54,424 bases of DNA from Streptomyces odonnellii. Lineage in GTDB: Bacteria > Actinomycetota > Actinomycetes > Streptomycetales > Streptomycetaceae. How positions within the stretch are numbered: position 1 is the first letter of the stretch; the number at the start of each line of letters is the position of its first letter. The notes below the pieces were generated by a model, which saw only the letters and a program-made list of their open reading frames with translations, was not told the origin of the DNA and did not search any database. Below are positions 1 to 9,766 of this stretch, piece after piece. The position numbers and the translations under genes are program-made. The stretch spans positions 1 through 54,424 of the forward strand of contig NZ_LATD01000035.1 of the NCBI RefSeq assembly GCF_000981895.1. The letters are read 5' to 3'.

Positions 1-246
1 CTCCGCGACCACCCCGACGTCCTGGAGGCCGCCGCCCGGCTGCGCGCGCCCGACCGGCTGGCCCGCAATCTCGAACTCACCGCGGAAGCGTTCCTGCGTT
101 TCCAGGAGACCTGCCGCCCGCTGCCCCTCGGCGACGAGAAACCCTCGGCCGCCCACCGCTCTTGGACCGCGCTCGCCGAAGCCGCCGGGGCCGTGCTGGC
201 CGGCGGCCTGTCCCTGCTCGGCGTCGACGCACCAGAACACCTCTGA
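1..246 (+). CDS. argS: Arginyl-tRNA synthetase, C-terminal fragment
   Basis: The window opens inside this gene; frame 1 reads 81 residues to a TGA at 244-246. The tail resembles the DALR anticodon-binding helical domain that ends ArgRS: a helix with RLARNLELTAEAF, an FxxFQETCRPLP stretch, then GLSLLGVDAPEHL at the end, where ArgRS proteins typically finish with GLxLLGIxxPExM. The enzyme charges tRNA-Arg in the cytoplasm. The 30-bp gap to lysA suggests one transcript, and argS directly before lysA is the arrangement I recall in actinobacteria. The catalytic part is outside the window, so the call rests on the C-terminus and synteny. Confidence 0.8.
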   Translation, partial: LRDHPDVLEAAARLRAPDRLARNLELTAEAFLRFQETCRPLPLGDEKPSAAHRSWTALAEAAGAVLAGGLSLLGVDAPEHL

Positions 247-276
247 ACCACTCAAGAGAGCCAAGAGAGCCACGAG

Positions 277-1671
277 ATGAGCCGTTCCGCACACCCCGCA
301 GGCCCCCGTCACGCGGATGTACTCCCCGAGGGGCACTACACCGCCCCCGCCGCCGACCTCAATGTCCTGGACGAGAAGGTCTGGTCCCGCACCGTCCGCA
401 GGAACGGGGACGGCGTGGCCACCGTCGCGGGGATCGAAGTGACCCGGCTCGCCGAGGAGTTCGGCACCCCGGCGTACATCCTCGACGAGGCCGACTTCCG
501 CGCCCGCTGCCGCGCCTGGTCCGACGCCTTCGGCAGCGACGCGGACGTCTACTACGCGGGCAAGGCCTTCCTCTCCCGCGCCGTCGTCCGCTGGCTGCAC
601 GAGGAGGGGCTCAACCTCGACGTCTGCTCCGGCGGCGAACTCGCCACCGCCCTCGCCGCCGGAATGCCCGCCGAACGCATCGCCTTCCACGGCAACAACA
701 AGTCCGCCCAGGAGATCGAGCGGGCCGTCGAGGCCGGGGTCGGCCGGATCGTCCTCGACTCCTTCCAGGAGATCGTCCGGGTCGCGCACACCGCGCGCCG
801 CCTCGGCACCCGCCAGCGCGTCCAGATCCGGGTCACCGTCGGAGTCGAGGCCCACACGCACGAATTCATCGCCACCGCCCACGAGGATCAGAAGTTCGGT
901 ATCGCGCTGGCCGGCGGACAGGCCGCCGAGGCGGTACGGCGGGCCCTCGCCCTCGACAGCCTCGAACTGACCGGTATCCACTCGCACATCGGCTCGCAGA
1001 TCTTCGACATGGCCGGCTTCGAGGTCTCCGCCCGCCGGGTGGTGCAGCTGCTGGCGCAGATCCGCGACGAGCACGGCGTCGAGCTGCCGGAGATCGACCT
1101 CGGCGGCGGCCTCGGTATCGCGTACACCTCCGAGGACGACCCGCGCGAACCGCACGACATCGCGAAGGCCCTCACCGACATCGTCACCCGTGAGTGTGAG
1201 TCCGCCGGGCTCGCCACCCCCCGGATCTCCGTCGAGCCGGGCCGCGCCATCGTGGGCCCCACGGCCTTCACGCTCTACGAGGTCGGCACCATCAAGCCGC
1301 TCGAAGGTCTGCGCACATATGTCAGTGTGGACGGCGGCATGTCCGACAACATCCGTACGGCCCTGTACGACGCCGAGTACAGCGTGGCGCTCGTCTCGCG
1401 CCGCTCCGACGCCGAAGCGATGCTCACACGCGTCGTCGGCAAGCACTGCGAGAGCGGCGACATCGTCGTACGGGACGCGTTCCTGCCCGCCGATCTGGCC
1501 CCCGGGGACCTGATCGCCGTGCCCGCCACCGGCGCGTACTGCCGCTCGATGGCGAGCAACTACAACCATGCGCTCCGGCCGCCCGTCGTCGCCGTACGGG
1601 ACGGCGCGGCCCGGGTGATCGTCCGGCGCGAGACGGAGGAAGATCTTCTGCGACTCGACGTCGGCGAGTGA
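277..1671 (+). CDS. lysA: Diaminopimelate decarboxylase
   Basis: Removes CO2 from meso-diaminopimelate to give L-lysine, the last step of lysine synthesis, using PLP. The product is 464 aa, slightly long for the family because of an N-terminal extension of about 40 residues common in actinobacteria. A fold-type III PLP barrel is visible: YYAGKAF with the PLP lysine at K96, HIGSQIFDM near residue 240, the glycine-rich DLGGGLGI near 275, EPGRAIVG, and the C-terminal GAYCRSMASNYN signature with the active-site Cys and substrate-contacting Tyr. The ATG follows a modest purine stretch (GAGAGCCACGAG). It sits between argS and the homoserine/threonine genes, so lysine and threonine branches of the aspartate pathway are encoded together. 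Confidence 0.96.
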   Translation: MSRSAHPAGPRHADVLPEGHYTAPAADLNVLDEKVWSRTVRRNGDGVATVAGIEVTRLAEEFGTPAYILDEADFRARCRAWSDAFGSDADVYYAGKAFLSRAVVRWLHEEGLNLDVCSGGELATALAAGMPAERIAFHGNNKSAQEIERAVEAGVGRIVLDSFQEIVRVAHTARRLGTRQRVQIRVTVGVEAHTHEFIATAHEDQKFGIALAGGQAAEAVRRALALDSLELTGIHSHIGSQIFDMAGFEVSARRVVQLLAQIRDEHGVELPEIDLGGGLGIAYTSEDDPREPHDIAKALTDIVTRECESAGLATPRISVEPGRAIVGPTAFTLYEVGTIKPLEGLRTYVSVDGGMSDNIRTALYDAEYSVALVSRRSDAEAMLTRVVGKHCESGDIVVRDAFLPADLAPGDLIAVPATGAYCRSMASNYNHALRPPVVAVRDGAARVIVRRETEEDLLRLDVGE

Positions 1672-1688
1672 AATACATGTCTCGCAAT

Positions 1689-1717
1689 CTGGACAGAGGG
1701 CAGAAACCCCCGTCCAG
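1689..1717 (+). other. Hairpin in the lysA-hom gap
   Basis: CTGGAC at 1689-1694 pairs with GTCCAG at 1712-1717, and an inner run of G can pair with the run of C, giving a stem with a small A-rich loop. It has no U-tract. It may be a weak terminator or processing site between lysA and hom. This is structure only; function is inferred. Confidence 0.3.
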
Positions 1718-1779
1718 TGAGTGAGACTGGTTCGGATTCCCGCGGTAATCGGCTGTGATGGATGAAAGGCGTAGGTCGG

Positions 1780-3081
1780 ATGATGCGTACGCGTCCGCTG
1801 AAGGTGGCACTGCTGGGCTGCGGTGTGGTCGGCTCAGAGGTGGCGCGCATCATGACGACGCACGCCGGGGACCTCGCGGCGCGGATCGGCGCCCCGGTCG
1901 AGCTGGCCGGGGTCGCGGTCCGGCGCCCCTCCAAGGTGCGCGCGGGCATCGACCCCGCGCTGATCACCACCGACGCCATGGCCCTGGTCAAACGGGGCGA
2001 CATCGATGTGGTCGTGGAGGTCATCGGCGGCATCGAGCCCGCCCGTACGCTCATCACCACCGCGTTCGAACACGGCGCCTCCGTCGTCTCCGCGAACAAG
2101 GCGCTGCTCGCCGAGGACGGCACGACGCTGTACGAGGCCGCCGAGCGGCACGGCCGGGACCTGTACTTCGAGGCGGCCGTCGCCGGAGCCATACCACTGG
2201 TACGGCCGCTGCGCGAGTCCCTCGCCGGCGACAAGGTCAACCGGGTCCTCGGCATCGTCAACGGCACGACCAACTTCATCCTCGACCGGATGGACACCGC
2301 GGGTTCCGGCTACTCGGAGGCGCTGGACGAGGCCACCGCCCTCGGATACGCCGAGGCCGACCCGACCGCGGACGTCGAGGGCTTCGACGCCGCCGCCAAG
2401 GCCGCCATCCTCGCCGGCATCGCCTTCCACACCCGGGTCCGGCTGGACGACGTCCACCGCGAGGGCATCACCGAGGTCACCTCGGCCGATCTGGCCTCGG
2501 CGCAGAAGATGGGCTGTACGGTCAAGCTCCTCGCGATCTGCGAGCGCGCCGCCGACGGGCTGTCCGTCACCGCCCGGGTGCACCCCGCGATGATCCCGCT
2601 CAGCCATCCGCTCGCCTCGGTGCGCGAGGCGTACAACGCGGTCTTCGTCGAGGCCGAGGCGGCCGGACGGCTAATGTTCTACGGTCCCGGCGCGGGCGGC
2701 GCGCCCACCGCCTCCGCCGTCCTCGGCGACCTGGTCGCGGTCTGCCGCAACAAGCTGGCAGACGCCACGGGCCCCGGCGAGTCCGCGTACACCCAGCTTC
2801 CCGTCAGCGCCATGGGCGAGGTCGTGACGCGCTACCACATCAGCCTCGACGTGGCCGACAAACCGGGCGTGCTCGCCCAGGTCGCGACAGTCTTCGCCGA
2901 GCACGGCGTATCGATCGACACGGTGCGCCAGAAAGGCCGCCAGGACGGCGACGGCGAGGCCGCCCTCGTCGTCGTCACCCACCGCGCGCCCGACGCCGCC
3001 CTCTCCGGGACCGTCGAGGCGCTGCGCAAGCTCGACACCGTGCGCGGTGTCGCCAGCATCATGCGTGTTGAAGGGGAGTAA
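1780..3081 (+). CDS. hom: Homoserine dehydrogenase
   Basis: NAD(P)-dependent reduction of aspartate semialdehyde to homoserine, the entry to threonine, methionine and isoleucine. I prefer the start at 1780 (MMRTRPLKV), which has AAAGG about 10 nt upstream; an in-frame ATG at 1762 lacks a good ribosome site. The product is 433 aa. The N-terminal Rossmann motif is [12 protein letters not shown], followed by [11 protein letters not shown] and the catalytic-domain segment [18 protein letters not shown]-terminal ACT domain (about 350-430, starting [17 protein letters not shown]) is expected to bind threonine for feedback inhibition. It ends 7 bp before thrC. Confidence 0.96.
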   Translation: MMRTRPLKVALLGCGVVGSEVARIMTTHAGDLAARIGAPVELAGVAVRRPSKVRAGIDPALITTDAMALVKRGDIDVVVEVIGGIEPARTLITTAFEHGASVVSANKALLAEDGTTLYEAAERHGRDLYFEAAVAGAIPLVRPLRESLAGDKVNRVLGIVNGTTNFILDRMDTAGSGYSEALDEATALGYAEADPTADVEGFDAAAKAAILAGIAFHTRVRLDDVHREGITEVTSADLASAQKMGCTVKLLAICERAADGLSVTARVHPAMIPLSHPLASVREAYNAVFVEAEAAGRLMFYGPGAGGAPTASAVLGDLVAVCRNKLADATGPGESAYTQLPVSAMGEVVTRYHISLDVADKPGVLAQVATVFAEHGVSIDTVRQKGRQDGDGEAALVVVTHRAPDAALSGTVEALRKLDTVRGVASIMRVEGE

Positions 3082-3088
3082 GGGACCC

Positions 3089-4183
3089 ATGACCAGCATC
3101 GGCATCCACCAGGGCACCCACCGGACCACTCACCAGTGGCGCGGCATCATCGAGGAGTACCGGGACCGCCTCCCGGTGACGGACACCACCCCCGTGGTCA
3201 CACTCCGTGAGGGTGGTACGCCGCTCGTCCCCGCGCAGGTGCTGTCCGAGCGGACCGGGTGTGACGTTCATCTCAAGGTCGAGGGTGCCAACCCCACCGG
3301 GTCCTTCAAGGACCGTGGCATGACCATGGCCATCACCCGGGCCAAGGCGGAGGGCGCCCAGGCGGTCATCTGCGCCTCCACCGGCAACACCTCGGCCTCC
3401 GCCGCGGCCTACGCGGTACGGGCCGGCATGGTCTGCGCCGTCCTCGTACCCCAGGGCAAGATCGCCCTCGGCAAGATGGGCCAGGCCCTGGTGCACGGCG
3501 CCAGGATCCTCCAGGTCGACGGCAACTTCGACGACTGCCTGACCCTGGCGCGCGCGCTCTCCGACAACTACCCGGTGGCGCTGGTCAATTCGGTCAACCC
3601 GGTCAGGATCGAGGGCCAGAAGACCGCCGCCTTCGAGATCGTCGACGCGCTCGGCGACGCCCCCGACATCCATGTGCTGCCCGTCGGCAACGCCGGCAAC
3701 ATCACGGCCTACTGGAGGGGCTACCGCGAGTACGCCGCCGACGGCATCGCGGCCCGCACCCCCCGTATGTGGGGCTTCCAGGCCTCCGGATCGGCGCCCA
3801 TCGTGCGCGGCGAGGTCGTCAAGGACCCGCACACCGTCGCCACCGCGATCCGGATCGGCAACCCGGCGTCCTGGCAGTACGCGCTGGCCGCCCGTGACGA
3901 GTCCGGCGGCTTCATCGACTCCGTGACGGACCGGCAGATCCTGTCCGCGTACCGGCTGTTGGCCGCCCAGGAGGGAGTCTTCGTCGAGCCCGCCTCGGCC
4001 GCCTCCGTCGCCGGACTCCTCAAGGCCGCAGAGGAGGGCAAGGTCGACCCCGGCCAGCGCATCGTCTGCACGGTCACCGGCAACGGCCTCAAGGACCCGG
4101 ACTGGGCGGTCGCCGGAGCGCCGCAGCCGGTCACCGTACCGGTCGACGCCACCGTCGCGGCCCAGCGCCTCGGCCTGAGCTGA
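3089..4183 (+). CDS. thrC: Threonine synthase
   Basis: PLP enzyme that converts O-phosphohomoserine to L-threonine. The product is 364 aa from ATG 3089, preceded by AAGGGGAG that overlaps the hom stop region; a longer in-frame start at 3047 would lie inside hom and is not needed. The PLP lysine is K74 in the [10 protein letters not shown] motif, and the phosphate-binding glycine loop PVGNAGN lies in the middle of the chain. This is the short, actinobacterial class without the N-terminal extension seen in some enterobacterial enzymes. It is the last gene before a strong terminator, while thrB, which makes its substrate, has its own upstream region. Confidence 0.95.
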   Translation: MTSIGIHQGTHRTTHQWRGIIEEYRDRLPVTDTTPVVTLREGGTPLVPAQVLSERTGCDVHLKVEGANPTGSFKDRGMTMAITRAKAEGAQAVICASTGNTSASAAAYAVRAGMVCAVLVPQGKIALGKMGQALVHGARILQVDGNFDDCLTLARALSDNYPVALVNSVNPVRIEGQKTAAFEIVDALGDAPDIHVLPVGNAGNITAYWRGYREYAADGIAARTPRMWGFQASGSAPIVRGEVVKDPHTVATAIRIGNPASWQYALAARDESGGFIDSVTDRQILSAYRLLAAQEGVFVEPASAASVAGLLKAAEEGKVDPGQRIVCTVTGNGLKDPDWAVAGAPQPVTVPVDATVAAQRLGLS

Positions 4184-4274
4184 GCCTGCCCGCCGGGGCC
4201 GGAACCGGCCGCCGGCCGCGAACCGACGCGGGACGGCGCCCCCGGCGGCCCCCAAGCGCGGCAAGAGCGACAAA

Positions 4275-4320
4275 GGCGCACAGGAGGCACGCGACACGCA
4301 TCGTGCGCCTCCTGTGCGCC
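4275..4320 (+). terminator. Strong hairpin terminator after thrC
   Basis: A perfect 14-bp stem: GGCGCACAGGAGGC at 4275-4288 pairs with 4307-4320 around an 18-nt loop. There is no U-run, as is usual for Streptomyces terminators. It lies 92 bp after the thrC stop and separates lysA-hom-thrC from thrB. Confidence 0.7.
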
Positions 4321-4325
4321 CTATG

Positions 4326-4353
4326 TCGCCACACAACCTTCCTTCGATAGGCT
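4326..4353 (+). promoter_or_regulatory. Possible thrB promoter in the thrC-thrB gap
   Basis: The 356-bp gap between thrC and thrB holds the terminator above and then a locally AT-richer stretch. TAGGCT at 4348-4353 is a good HrdB-type -10 box; the region 17 bp upstream (near 4326) is a poor -35. The leader from there to thrB is about 180 nt with no further element I recognise. Confidence 0.35.
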
Positions 4354-4539
4354 GTACCCAATCCGCCCCGCCGCATATGCCGCGGCGCTGTCGCCCCCGT
4401 GGCCCCCGGGCGTTCCGCATGTCCGCGTATATTCCGTACATCTCGAACATCCCGCACCGCCACACGATCATCCAGTCACGCCGTCACACCCACGTAAACA
4501 GGCCACAGGTCCCACACGCCAAGGAGAGTCGTCAGAGCG

Positions 4540-5457
4540 ATGGCCGGTCCCGCGTTCCGCGCCGCCGCCGTACGGGTGCGCACCCCCGCCACCAGCGCCA
4601 ATCTCGGTCCTGGCTTCGATTCCCTGGGCCTGTCGCTGGGGCTCTACGACGATGTGGTCGTCCGTGTCGCCGACTCCGGCCTGCACGTCGACATCGCCGG
4701 TGAGGGCGCGGAAACACTTCCCCGCGACGAGAGCCATCTGCTCGTACGCTCCCTGCGCACCGCCTTCGACCTGCTCGGCGGGCAGCCGCGCGGCCTGGAG
4801 GTCGTCTGCGCCAACCGCATCCCGCACGGCCGCGGCCTCGGCTCCTCCTCGGCGGCGATCTGCGCCGGGATCGTCGCGGCCCGCGCCGTGACCATAGGCG
4901 GGGACGCCCGGCTCGACGACACGGCGCTGCTGGAGCTGGCCGGCGAGATCGAGGGACACCCGGACAATGTCGCCGCCTGTCTGCTCGGCGGATTCACGCT
5001 GGCCTGGACGGACGGCGGCGCGGCCCGGGCCATCAGGATGGATCCCGCCGATTCCATCGTTCCGGTGGTTTTCGTCCCCGGCGGCCCGGTGCTCACGGAG
5101 ACGGCCCGCGCGCTGCTGCCGCGTACCGTTCCGCATGTTGACGCGGCCGTCAACGCGAGCCGCGCGGCCCTGCTCGTCGAGGCGCTGACCAGGCGGCCCG
5201 AGCTGCTGCTGCCGGCCACCGAGGACCGGATCCACCAGGACTACCGGACTCCGGCGATGCCCCAGAGCGTCGCCCTTGTCAACCGACTGCGCGCGGACGG
5301 CGTCCCAGCAGTCATCTCCGGCGCGGGCCCCACGGTCCTGGCGCTGGTCGAGGACGGTGCGGCCGACAAGGTCGCACGGCTCGCGGGCGAGGGGTGGGCG
5401 GCCAACCGGCTCTCACTCGACACCGCGGGCGCCAGTGTTCTGCCGCTCGGCGCATAG
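4540..5457 (+). CDS. thrB: Homoserine kinase
   Basis: GHMP-family kinase that phosphorylates homoserine to O-phosphohomoserine for ThrC. It is 305 aa, the usual length. The GHMP ATP loop is IPHGRGLGSSSA at residues 94-105, preceded by the N-terminal TSANLGPGFDSLG motif; a C-terminal GHMP glycine loop is seen in AVISGAGPTVLAL. A strong AAGGAGAG lies 11 nt before ATG 4540. Unlike lysA-hom-thrC it is separated by a terminator, so it probably has an independent promoter, although it belongs to the same pathway. Confidence 0.95.
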   Translation: MAGPAFRAAAVRVRTPATSANLGPGFDSLGLSLGLYDDVVVRVADSGLHVDIAGEGAETLPRDESHLLVRSLRTAFDLLGGQPRGLEVVCANRIPHGRGLGSSSAAICAGIVAARAVTIGGDARLDDTALLELAGEIEGHPDNVAACLLGGFTLAWTDGGAARAIRMDPADSIVPVVFVPGGPVLTETARALLPRTVPHVDAAVNASRAALLVEALTRRPELLLPATEDRIHQDYRTPAMPQSVALVNRLRADGVPAVISGAGPTVLALVEDGAADKVARLAGEGWAANRLSLDTAGASVLPLGA

Positions 5458-5847
5458 CCGCTCGGGATTGCCGGTGAGGGAGAGGGGGAATGTTTGTTGG
5501 AGCCGGTAGTGTTAACCTCAAGTCTGCAACCGACGTCTTTGAGGCGCGGTGCTTCGTGTCCCGCTTCGGGGCCAACCTTCTTCCGGGAGCCTCCCCAACT
5601 GCCTGAGCAGCCTGCCTGAGCAGTTTTGAGCACGCACCGGAACCGGCACGACACCCCCCGTTTTTCCCAGCGGAGGGCCGAGCAGGGGGACCTCGGGCCG
5701 GACCCATCGCACGTATGCATTTTTCTCCGCCATATCCGGCGGGACCACCGCCCCGGGGCGGTGGTCCCGCAGGATGGGACCGCCGTCGGACAGCACAACC
5801 GGTCGCCGAGCCAGAAGGCCGACGTCCGCTCCAGGGAAGGACCCTTC
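5458..5847 (+). promoter_or_regulatory. Long leader of rho with candidate promoter
   Basis: This 390-bp region has no convincing gene. Near its start TAGTGT at 5507-5512 inside an unusually AT-rich GTAGTGTTAACCTC context is a candidate -10, with no clear -35. The sequence TGCCTGAGCAG is repeated at about 5600 and 5613. A long palindrome lies at 5739-5770 and the GGGAAGGA ribosome site at 5834-5841. A leader of about 330 nt would fit post-transcriptional or attenuation control of rho, which is known to be autoregulated in E. coli; here that is inference. Confidence 0.45.
5739..5770 (+). repeat. 32-nt perfect palindrome in the rho leader
   Basis: Sixteen bases up to 5754 pair perfectly with the sixteen after it, centred on CCCC/GGGG, and pairing continues with one mismatch to 5734-5775. 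In RNA this would be an extremely stable hairpin about 75 nt before the rho start. It could act as an attenuator or protect the transcript. Confidence 0.75.
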
Positions 5848-7878
5848 GTGAGCGACACCACCGATCTGATGGGCGTGACTGCCGACAACAGTGTCGACGC
5901 CACCGCGCCCGCCGCAGGTGCTGCCACTGGCACCACCGCACGGCGCCGCCGCTCCGGCACCGGCCTCGAGGGCATGGTCCTGGCCGAGCTGCAGCAGGTC
6001 GCGTCCGGCCTCGGCATCAGGGGCACCGCGCGGATGCGCAAGAGCCAGTTGATCGAGGTCATCAAGGAAGCGCAGGCCGGAGGCCCGTCCACGGCCAAGA
6101 GCGCCGAGGCGGGCGGTGACGACACCGCCGCCAAGCCGAAGCGGCGCGCCACCTCCAAGGCACGCACGGGCGAGGCCGCCGCGGCCGAGGACAGCGCGGA
6201 CACCGCCGAGAAGGCCGTGGCCACGCAGCAGATCGACATCCCCGGCCAGCCCGCCAGCGACGACCAGCCGGTGGGCGAGCGGCGCCGCCGCCGGGCCACC
6301 GCGCAGGCCGGCAGCCCCGAGGTCTCGGGCGAGGCCGCGGCCGACGGCAAGGCCGAGGCGGGGGCCGACAGCAGGGCCGAGGCCGCCGTGGCGGTGTCCG
6401 GCACGGGCGCGGCGCAGGGTGACGCGGAAGGACGGCGCGGCGAGCGCCAGGACCGCGGCCAGCGCGGGGACCGGGACCGCGGCGAGCGCCGCGACCGGCA
6501 GCGCGACCGCCGGGGCAAGGCCGACGAACAGCAGGGCGGCCAGGGCGGCGGCCAGCAGCAGAGCGGCGGCCAGCGCCAGCAGCGGGACAACCGCGGCGGA
6601 CAGAACGCGGGACCGCAGGACGACTTCGACGACGAGGCGGGCGGCCGGCGCGGCCGGCGCGGCCGGTACCGCGACCGCCGGGGGCGCCGCGGCCGTGACG
6701 AGTTCGGTCCGGGCGAGCCGCAGGTCGCCGACGACGATGTGCTGATCCCCGTCGCGGGCATCCTCGACATCCTCGACAACTACGCGTTCATCAGGACCTC
6801 CGGCTATCTGCCGGGCCCGAACGACGTGTACGTCTCGCTCGCCCAGGTCCGCAAGAACGGTCTGCGCAAGGGCGACCATGTCACCGGCGCCGTGCGCCAG
6901 CCCAAGGAGGGCGAGCGCCGCGAGAAGTTCAACGCGCTGGTGCGGCTGGACTCCGTCAACGGCATGGCGCCCGAAACGGGCCGTGGCCGCCCCGAGTTCC
7001 AGAAGCTCACCCCGCTCTACCCGCAGGACCGGCTCCGGCTGGAGACCGACCCGGGCGTGCTGACCACGCGGATCATCGATCTGGTCGCCCCCATCGGCAA
7101 GGGCCAGCGCGGTCTGATCGTGGCCCCGCCGAAGACCGGTAAGACCATGATCCTCCAGGCCATCGCCAACGCGATCACGGTCAACAGCCCCGAGTGCCAT
7201 CTGATGGTCGTCCTCGTCGACGAGCGCCCCGAAGAGGTCACCGACATGCAGCGGTCGGTCAAGGGCGAGGTCATCTCCTCGACCTTCGACCGCCCGGCCG
7301 AGGACCACACCACCGTCGCCGAGCTGGCCATCGAGCGCGCCAAGCGCCTGGTCGAGCTGGGCCACGACGTGGTCGTGCTGCTGGACTCGATCACCCGTCT
7401 GGGCCGTGCGTACAACCTCGCGGCGCCTGCCTCCGGCCGCATCCTGTCCGGTGGTGTCGACTCGACCGCGCTCTACCCGCCGAAGCGCTTCTTCGGCGCG
7501 GCGCGCAACATCGAGGACGGCGGCTCGCTGACCATCCTGGCCACCGCGCTGGTCGAGACCGGCTCGCGGATGGACGAGGTGATCTTCGAGGAGTTCAAGG
7601 GCACCGGCAACATGGAGCTGAAGCTCGACAGGAAGCTCTCGGACAAGCGCATCTTCCCGGCGGTGGACGTGGACGCGTCCAGCACCCGCAAGGAGGAGAT
7701 CCTGCTCGGCGGCGAGGAGCTGGCGGTGGTCTGGAAGCTGCGCCGGGTGCTGCACGCGCTCGACCAGCAGCAGGCGATCGAGCTGCTCCTGGACAAGATG
7801 AAGCAGACGAAGTCGAACGCCGAGTTCCTGCTCCAGATCCAGAAGACGACGCCCGGCCCCGGCAACGGGAACGACTGA
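5848..7878 (+). CDS. rho: Transcription termination factor Rho
   Basis: Hexameric RNA-dependent ATPase that ends transcription. The start is GTG 5848 ([10 protein letters not shown]) with GGGAAGGA just upstream; longer in-frame ORF sequence before it is leader. The product is 676 aa, much longer than the roughly 420 aa E. coli protein. The N-terminal Rho_N domain (about 33-70, [13 protein letters not shown]) is followed by a 200-residue insert very rich in R, G, D and Q (about 71-290), typical of actinobacterial Rho. The cold-shock-like RNA-binding domain starts near 298 ([18 protein letters not shown]). The ATPase core has P-loop APPKTGKT near 425-432, [16 protein letters not shown] near 507, and the Q/R-loop region [20 protein letters not shown]. 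It is monocistronic, with its own terminator. Confidence 0.96.
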   Translation: MSDTTDLMGVTADNSVDATAPAAGAATGTTARRRRSGTGLEGMVLAELQQVASGLGIRGTARMRKSQLIEVIKEAQAGGPSTAKSAEAGGDDTAAKPKRRATSKARTGEAAAAEDSADTAEKAVATQQIDIPGQPASDDQPVGERRRRRATAQAGSPEVSGEAAADGKAEAGADSRAEAAVAVSGTGAAQGDAEGRRGERQDRGQRGDRDRGERRDRQRDRRGKADEQQGGQGGGQQQSGGQRQQRDNRGGQNAGPQDDFDDEAGGRRGRRGRYRDRRGRRGRDEFGPGEPQVADDDVLIPVAGILDILDNYAFIRTSGYLPGPNDVYVSLAQVRKNGLRKGDHVTGAVRQPKEGERREKFNALVRLDSVNGMAPETGRGRPEFQKLTPLYPQDRLRLETDPGVLTTRIIDLVAPIGKGQRGLIVAPPKTGKTMILQAIANAITVNSPECHLMVVLVDERPEEVTDMQRSVKGEVISSTFDRPAEDHTTVAELAIERAKRLVELGHDVVVLLDSITRLGRAYNLAAPASGRILSGGVDSTALYPPKRFFGAARNIEDGGSLTILATALVETGSRMDEVIFEEFKGTGNMELKLDRKLSDKRIFPAVDVDASSTRKEEILLGGEELAVVWKLRRVLHALDQQQAIELLLDKMKQTKSNAEFLLQIQKTTPGPGNGND

Positions 7879-7918
7879 CCCGGCCCGCCGTCTCCTGATC
7901 TCCATCGAGTATTTCCGT

Positions 7919-7954
7919 CGAACCGCCCCGGTGCCCGTGCGCCGGGGCGGTTCG
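7919..7954 (+). terminator. rho terminator
   Basis: A perfect 13-bp stem (CGAACCGCCCCGG at 7919-7931 with 7942-7954) and a 10-nt loop, 40 bp after the rho stop. The rest of the 327-bp gap to the next gene (7955-8205) is C-rich; apart from the AT-containing stretch near 8150-8170, which may hold the LCP promoter, I see nothing in it. Confidence 0.75.
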
Positions 7955-8205
7955 CCGTACGGGGCCCCGTGGAAGCGCCCGGACGGCCCGCCGGCGTCTC
8001 CGTAACCCGGCCCCTCGCCCCTCCCGTCACCGGACGCCCGGCACAGGCTCACAGGGCCCCGCAGACCCCTCCTGCCGCGTCTCTCCGTGCCTCTCCCACG
8101 CCCCCGGTTCGCTCAGCGGGTGCCGGGCTCTGCTCCGGATGCTTCACTGACTGGACAAGTACGGCATATCGCACAGGGTGCGGGCGGTACGGACTGAGGG
8201 AGGCC

Positions 8206-9318
8206 ATGACGGACGGGAGCAGCCGGATACCCGGCCGGACACCGGGCCGCCGTCGGGGCCGCGGCGCCAAGAACAGGCGCCGCCGCAGGGCGGCCAGAGC
8301 CGTCGCATGGTCGGCCGCGGTACTGGTTCTGCTCGGCGGTTCCGGGCTCGGATATGTGTACGTCAAGCTCGACGGCAATCTCCGGGGGATCGACATCGAC
8401 CGCATCCTCGGCAGGGACCGCCCGGCCGACACCGGCGGCGGTTCCCAGGACATCCTGGTCCTCGGCTCCGACTCCCGCTCCGGAGCCAATGGCGAGTACG
8501 GCAGCGACGGCGGCGGCGCCCGCTCGGACACGGCGATGATCGTCCATATCTATCCGGGCCGGAAGGCGGCGAGCATCGTCTCCGTACCGCGCGACACCCT
8601 GATCGACCGCCCCGCGTGCGCCACCGGCGACGGCAGGACCGTACCGGGGCAGCGGCTGGCCATGTTCAACACGGCGTACGAGGTCGGGGGCGCGGCCTGC
8701 GCGGTGAAGACCGTCGAGACGATGTCCGGGATCCGTATGGACCACTACATCGAGGTCGACTTCACCGGATTCAAGGAGCTCGTGGACCAACTGGGCGGCG
8801 TCAAGGTCACCACCACCCGCCCGATAGAGGACGCCAGGAGCCGGCTCACCCTGGCACCCGGCACCCATGTCCTGAACGGCGAGCAGGCCCTCGGGCTCGT
8901 ACGGACCCGCGAGAGCGTCGGCGACGGCAGCGACCTGGGCCGGATCCAGCTTCAGCAGGGCTTCGTCAAGGCGCTGATCGAGCAGGTCAGAACCATGGAC
9001 CTGGCCGGCAGCCCGAAGAAGCTGTACGGCCTCGCCGACACCGCCACCCGGTCCGTCACCACCGATTCCCGGCTGGACTCGGTCGGCGCGCTGATCGGCT
9101 TCGCCGACGGCCTCAAGGACCTGGACGCCGCACACGTACGGATGATCACGCTCCCGGTGAGCTACGACCCGGCCGACCCCAACCGTGTCCTGCCGATCCC
9201 CTCGGGCGCGGAACAGGTCTGGACCGCGCTCAAGCAGGACAAGCCGATACCGGCCTCGGCGACCAAGGACTCCGAGGGGGACGGCGGCGACGCGCACGGC
9301 ACGGTCAAGGAGGACTGA
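8206..9318 (+). CDS. LytR-CpsA-Psr (LCP) family cell-wall ligase
   Basis: LCP proteins transfer undecaprenyl-linked glycopolymers such as teichoic acids onto peptidoglycan outside the membrane. The start is ATG 8206 behind GAGGGAGG; the longer ORF upstream is not supported. The product is 370 aa: an Arg-rich cytoplasmic tail (1-31), one membrane helix (about 32-53), then the LCP domain from about 82 (ILVLGSDSRSG) with conserved SDTAMIV, SVPRDT (Arg about 129), and a later segment holding DHYIEVDFTGF, LNGEQALGLVRTR and RIQLQQGFV. These Asp/Arg residues bind the pyrophosphate-lipid substrate in known LCP structures. The tail after 350 is Asp/Lys-rich and likely disordered. Streptomyces carry several LCPs, so the exact substrate is unknown. 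Confidence 0.9.
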   Translation: MTDGSSRIPGRTPGRRRGRGAKNRRRRRAARAVAWSAAVLVLLGGSGLGYVYVKLDGNLRGIDIDRILGRDRPADTGGGSQDILVLGSDSRSGANGEYGSDGGGARSDTAMIVHIYPGRKAASIVSVPRDTLIDRPACATGDGRTVPGQRLAMFNTAYEVGGAACAVKTVETMSGIRMDHYIEVDFTGFKELVDQLGGVKVTTTRPIEDARSRLTLAPGTHVLNGEQALGLVRTRESVGDGSDLGRIQLQQGFVKALIEQVRTMDLAGSPKKLYGLADTATRSVTTDSRLDSVGALIGFADGLKDLDAAHVRMITLPVSYDPADPNRVLPIPSGAEQVWTALKQDKPIPASATKDSEGDGGDAHGTVKED

Positions 9319-9402
9319 CCGGGACCGACGCCCACAGGGCTTCCTCGGGCGGACGGGGGCCGATGCCCACAGGCCTTCCCCAGGCGGGCGGCCCGGGATC
9401 AA

Positions 9403-9428
9403 GGAATATCTCCGCCCGGCCCCCGGTT
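9403..9428 (+). promoter_or_regulatory. Sigma-R type promoter of rpmE
   Basis: GGAAT at 9403-9407, exactly 18 bases, then GTT at 9426-9428. This is the sigma-R (thiol-oxidative stress) consensus GGAAT-N18-GTT described in S. coelicolor, where rpmE is a known target. It lies about 100 bp before the rpmE start, so the L31 gene here is probably induced by disulfide stress. Confidence 0.7.
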
Positions 9429-9531
9429 TTGGGAGATGCGGCCGGTCCTGGCAGACTGGTACGTCGGCTCCGGTTCACGTACGAGCAATCCGCGCGTGCG
9501 ACCCGGCGCCCTCCCGATCTAGGAGAGACCC

Positions 9532-9756
9532 TTGAAGCGCGACATCCACCCCACGTACGTCGAGACCCAGGTGAGCTGCACCTGCGGCGCGTCGTTCACC
9601 ACCCGCAGCACCATCGAGTCGGGCACCATCCGTGCCGACCTGTGCTCCGAGTGCCACCCGTTCTACACGGGCAAGCAGAAGATCCTCGACACCGGTGGCC
9701 GCGTGGCCCGCTTCGAGGCCCGCTTCGGCAAGGGCGCCGCCTCCGCCAAGAAGTAG
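9532..9756 (+). CDS. rpmE: Ribosomal protein bL31 (zinc-binding type)
   Basis: Large-subunit ribosomal protein of 74 aa. The start is TTG 9532, chosen because AGGAGAG at 9521-9527 is ideally placed and the N-terminus [11 protein letters not shown] is typical of L31. The zinc cysteines are present: CTC at 16-18 and CSEC later in the chain, followed by HPFYTGKQK, so this is the Zn-containing C+ form rather than the Zur-regulated C-minus paralogue. Release of zinc under thiol stress, together with the sigma-R promoter upstream, links it to oxidative-stress remodelling of the ribosome. It is followed by a terminator and then prfA. Confidence 0.95.
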   Translation: MKRDIHPTYVETQVSCTCGASFTTRSTIESGTIRADLCSECHPFYTGKQKILDTGGRVARFEARFGKGAASAKK

Positions 9757-9766
9757 CGAGCCGTCT

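Noticed and set aside
5518..8052. 844-codon open frame on the - strand across rho
   Set aside because: Antisense to rho with Arg/Gly/Val-rich low-complexity translation; rho on the + strand explains the codon pattern.
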